From Calditrichota bacterium (GTDB lineage: Bacteria > Calditrichota > Calditrichia > RBG-13-44-9), in the NCBI GenBank assembly GCA_024276455.1, contig JAJRXE010000089.1:1-5756 (forward strand): DNA of 5,756 bases, read 5' to 3'. The notes beneath the pieces are model-generated. The model worked only from the letters and a program-made list of their open reading frames with translations, made no database searches and was not told the DNA's origin. Of the stretch, positions 4,957 through 5,756 are shown in pieces. The position numbers and the translations under genes are program-made. Positions within the stretch are counted from its first letter, which is position 1; every line of letters starts with the position of its first letter.

Positions 4957-5756
4957 ATGGCTACTGTGAAACCATTCAAGGGTTTGCGTCCCAAAAAGGA
5001 ATTGGCCGCGAAAGTTGCCGCCCCCCCATACGATGTTCTGGATTCCGAGGAAGCCCGTGAAATGGCAAAGGATAATCCTTATTCCTTTCTACACGTAAAC
5101 AAACCGGAGATAGACCTGGAACCTGGCATCGATCCCTACGACGAAAAGGTTTACCAGAAGGGCGCGGAAAATCTCCGCAGACTAATTGAGGAAGGCGTAC
5201 TGTTCCGGGACGAAAAACCCTGTTTTTACATTTACCAGCAAATAATGGGTACCCATAAACAGATTGGCCTGGTGGCCGCCGCCTCGGTGGACGAATACGA
5301 AAAAGATATTATTAAAAAACACGAGTTGACCCGTCCCGAGAAGGAAGATGACCGGGTTAAACACATTTTGCATCAAAATGCCCAGGTTGGACCGGTGTTT
5401 TTAACCTACCGGGCTCGGGAAGAAATGGATCGATTGGTGAGTGAAATCACCCGTCGGGAACCGGAATACGATTTTACCGGGGAAGACGGTGTACGACACA
5501 CCTTGTGGGTTGTTAGCGACGAGGAAGAAATCCGAAAAATCGTTGAGATTTTTAAGTCGGTAGATTACCTGTACGTGGCCGATGGTCACCATCGCTCCGC
5601 AGCAGCTCAACGGGTTCGGGAAATTAAAAGGAAGGAAAATCCCCACCACACCGGCGATGAATCGTCTCACTACTTCTTGCCCGTTATTTGCCCCCACCAC
5701 CCAATGCAAATTCTGGATTACAATCGGGTGGTGCAGGATTTGAACGGTTTGAGTCC
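4957..5756 (+). CDS. DUF1015 family protein, N-terminal two-thirds (partial, 3' end beyond the right edge)
   Basis: A conserved protein whose function I cannot state with confidence. 266 residues are visible of the 400-430 usual in the family. Landmarks in order: KPFKGLRPKKELAAKVAAPP (5-24) running into YDV, EEAREMAKDNPYSFLHV (31-47), ENLRRLIEEGVL (71-82), a Tyr-rich FYIYQQ (90-95), IIKKHELTRPEKEDDRV (118-134), NAQVGPVFLTY (141-151), YDFTGEDGVRHTLWVV (171-186) and YVADGHHRSAAAQR (206-219). D209-GHHR resembles the DGxHR-type motif of ParB/sulfiredoxin-like folds, which include free serine kinase. From memory, DUF1015 genes often lie near serA or serC, so a serine-related role is an inference that the unseen downstream genes could test. 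The ATG at 4957 has GGAGG (4947-4951) five bases upstream and gives the family N-terminus. No signal peptide is seen, so probably cytosolic. It is separated from ppiD by a terminator and may lead an operon running off the window. Confidence 0.9.
   Translation, partial: MATVKPFKGLRPKKELAAKVAAPPYDVLDSEEAREMAKDNPYSFLHVNKPEIDLEPGIDPYDEKVYQKGAENLRRLIEEGVLFRDEKPCFYIYQQIMGTHKQIGLVAAASVDEYEKDIIKKHELTRPEKEDDRVKHILHQNAQVGPVFLTYRAREEMDRLVSEITRREPEYDFTGEDGVRHTLWVVSDEEEIRKIVEIFKSVDYLYVADGHHRSAAAQRVREIKRKENPHHTGDESSHYFLPVICPHHPMQILDYNRVVQDLNGLS

Noticed and set aside
1..5756. Defence island, phage, transposon or CRISPR content
   Set aside because: No integrase, transposase, spacer-like repeats, toxin-antitoxin pair or nuclease motif was found; all four genes are chromosomal metabolic, envelope or conserved-unknown families.

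Overview
The window holds four protein-coding genes, two of them cut by the window edges, and no RNA genes, insertion sequences or CRISPR arrays. Moderate base composition in the genes, AT-rich gaps, canonical AGGAGG-type ribosome binding sites and a membrane-anchored PpiD-type periplasmic foldase point to a diderm (Gram-negative) bacterium. The combination would suit a FCB-group or Calditrichota-like lineage, but that placement is a guess and no marker gene here settles it.

Layout: (1) positions 1-1321, minus strand, the N-terminal half of pyruvate phosphate dikinase (ppdK), running off the left edge. (2) 1322-1695, an AT-rich gap with a candidate ppdK promoter, a short hairpin that may terminate the next gene, and a 31-nt imperfect dyad. 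(3) 1696-2523, minus strand, a DUF1848 protein with a C-terminal CX3CX2C cysteine cluster like that of radical SAM enzymes. (4) 2524-2930, a divergent control region with outward-facing candidate promoters and a set of evenly spaced GGTTAAACC-like elements, one lying between the -35 and -10 boxes of the rightward promoter. (5) 2931-4733, plus strand, a 600-residue PpiD/SurA-type peptidyl-prolyl isomerase/chaperone anchored in the inner membrane, closed by a strong intrinsic terminator at 4765-4795. (6) 4957-5756, plus strand, the first 266 residues of a DUF1015 protein, with its own candidate promoter.

The genes look like separate transcription units rather than one operon: PPDK belongs to central carbon metabolism, PpiD to envelope protein folding, and DUF1848 and DUF1015 are conserved but uncharacterised families. 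No phage, defence, transposon or secondary-metabolite signature was seen, and I do not think the window encodes a new multi-gene system. The most useful leads are the repeated elements in front of ppiD, the C-terminal Fe-S-type motif of the DUF1848 protein, the ParB-like DGHHR motif in the DUF1015 protein, and the way the parvulin catalytic residues are split between the two repeats of the PpiD protein.
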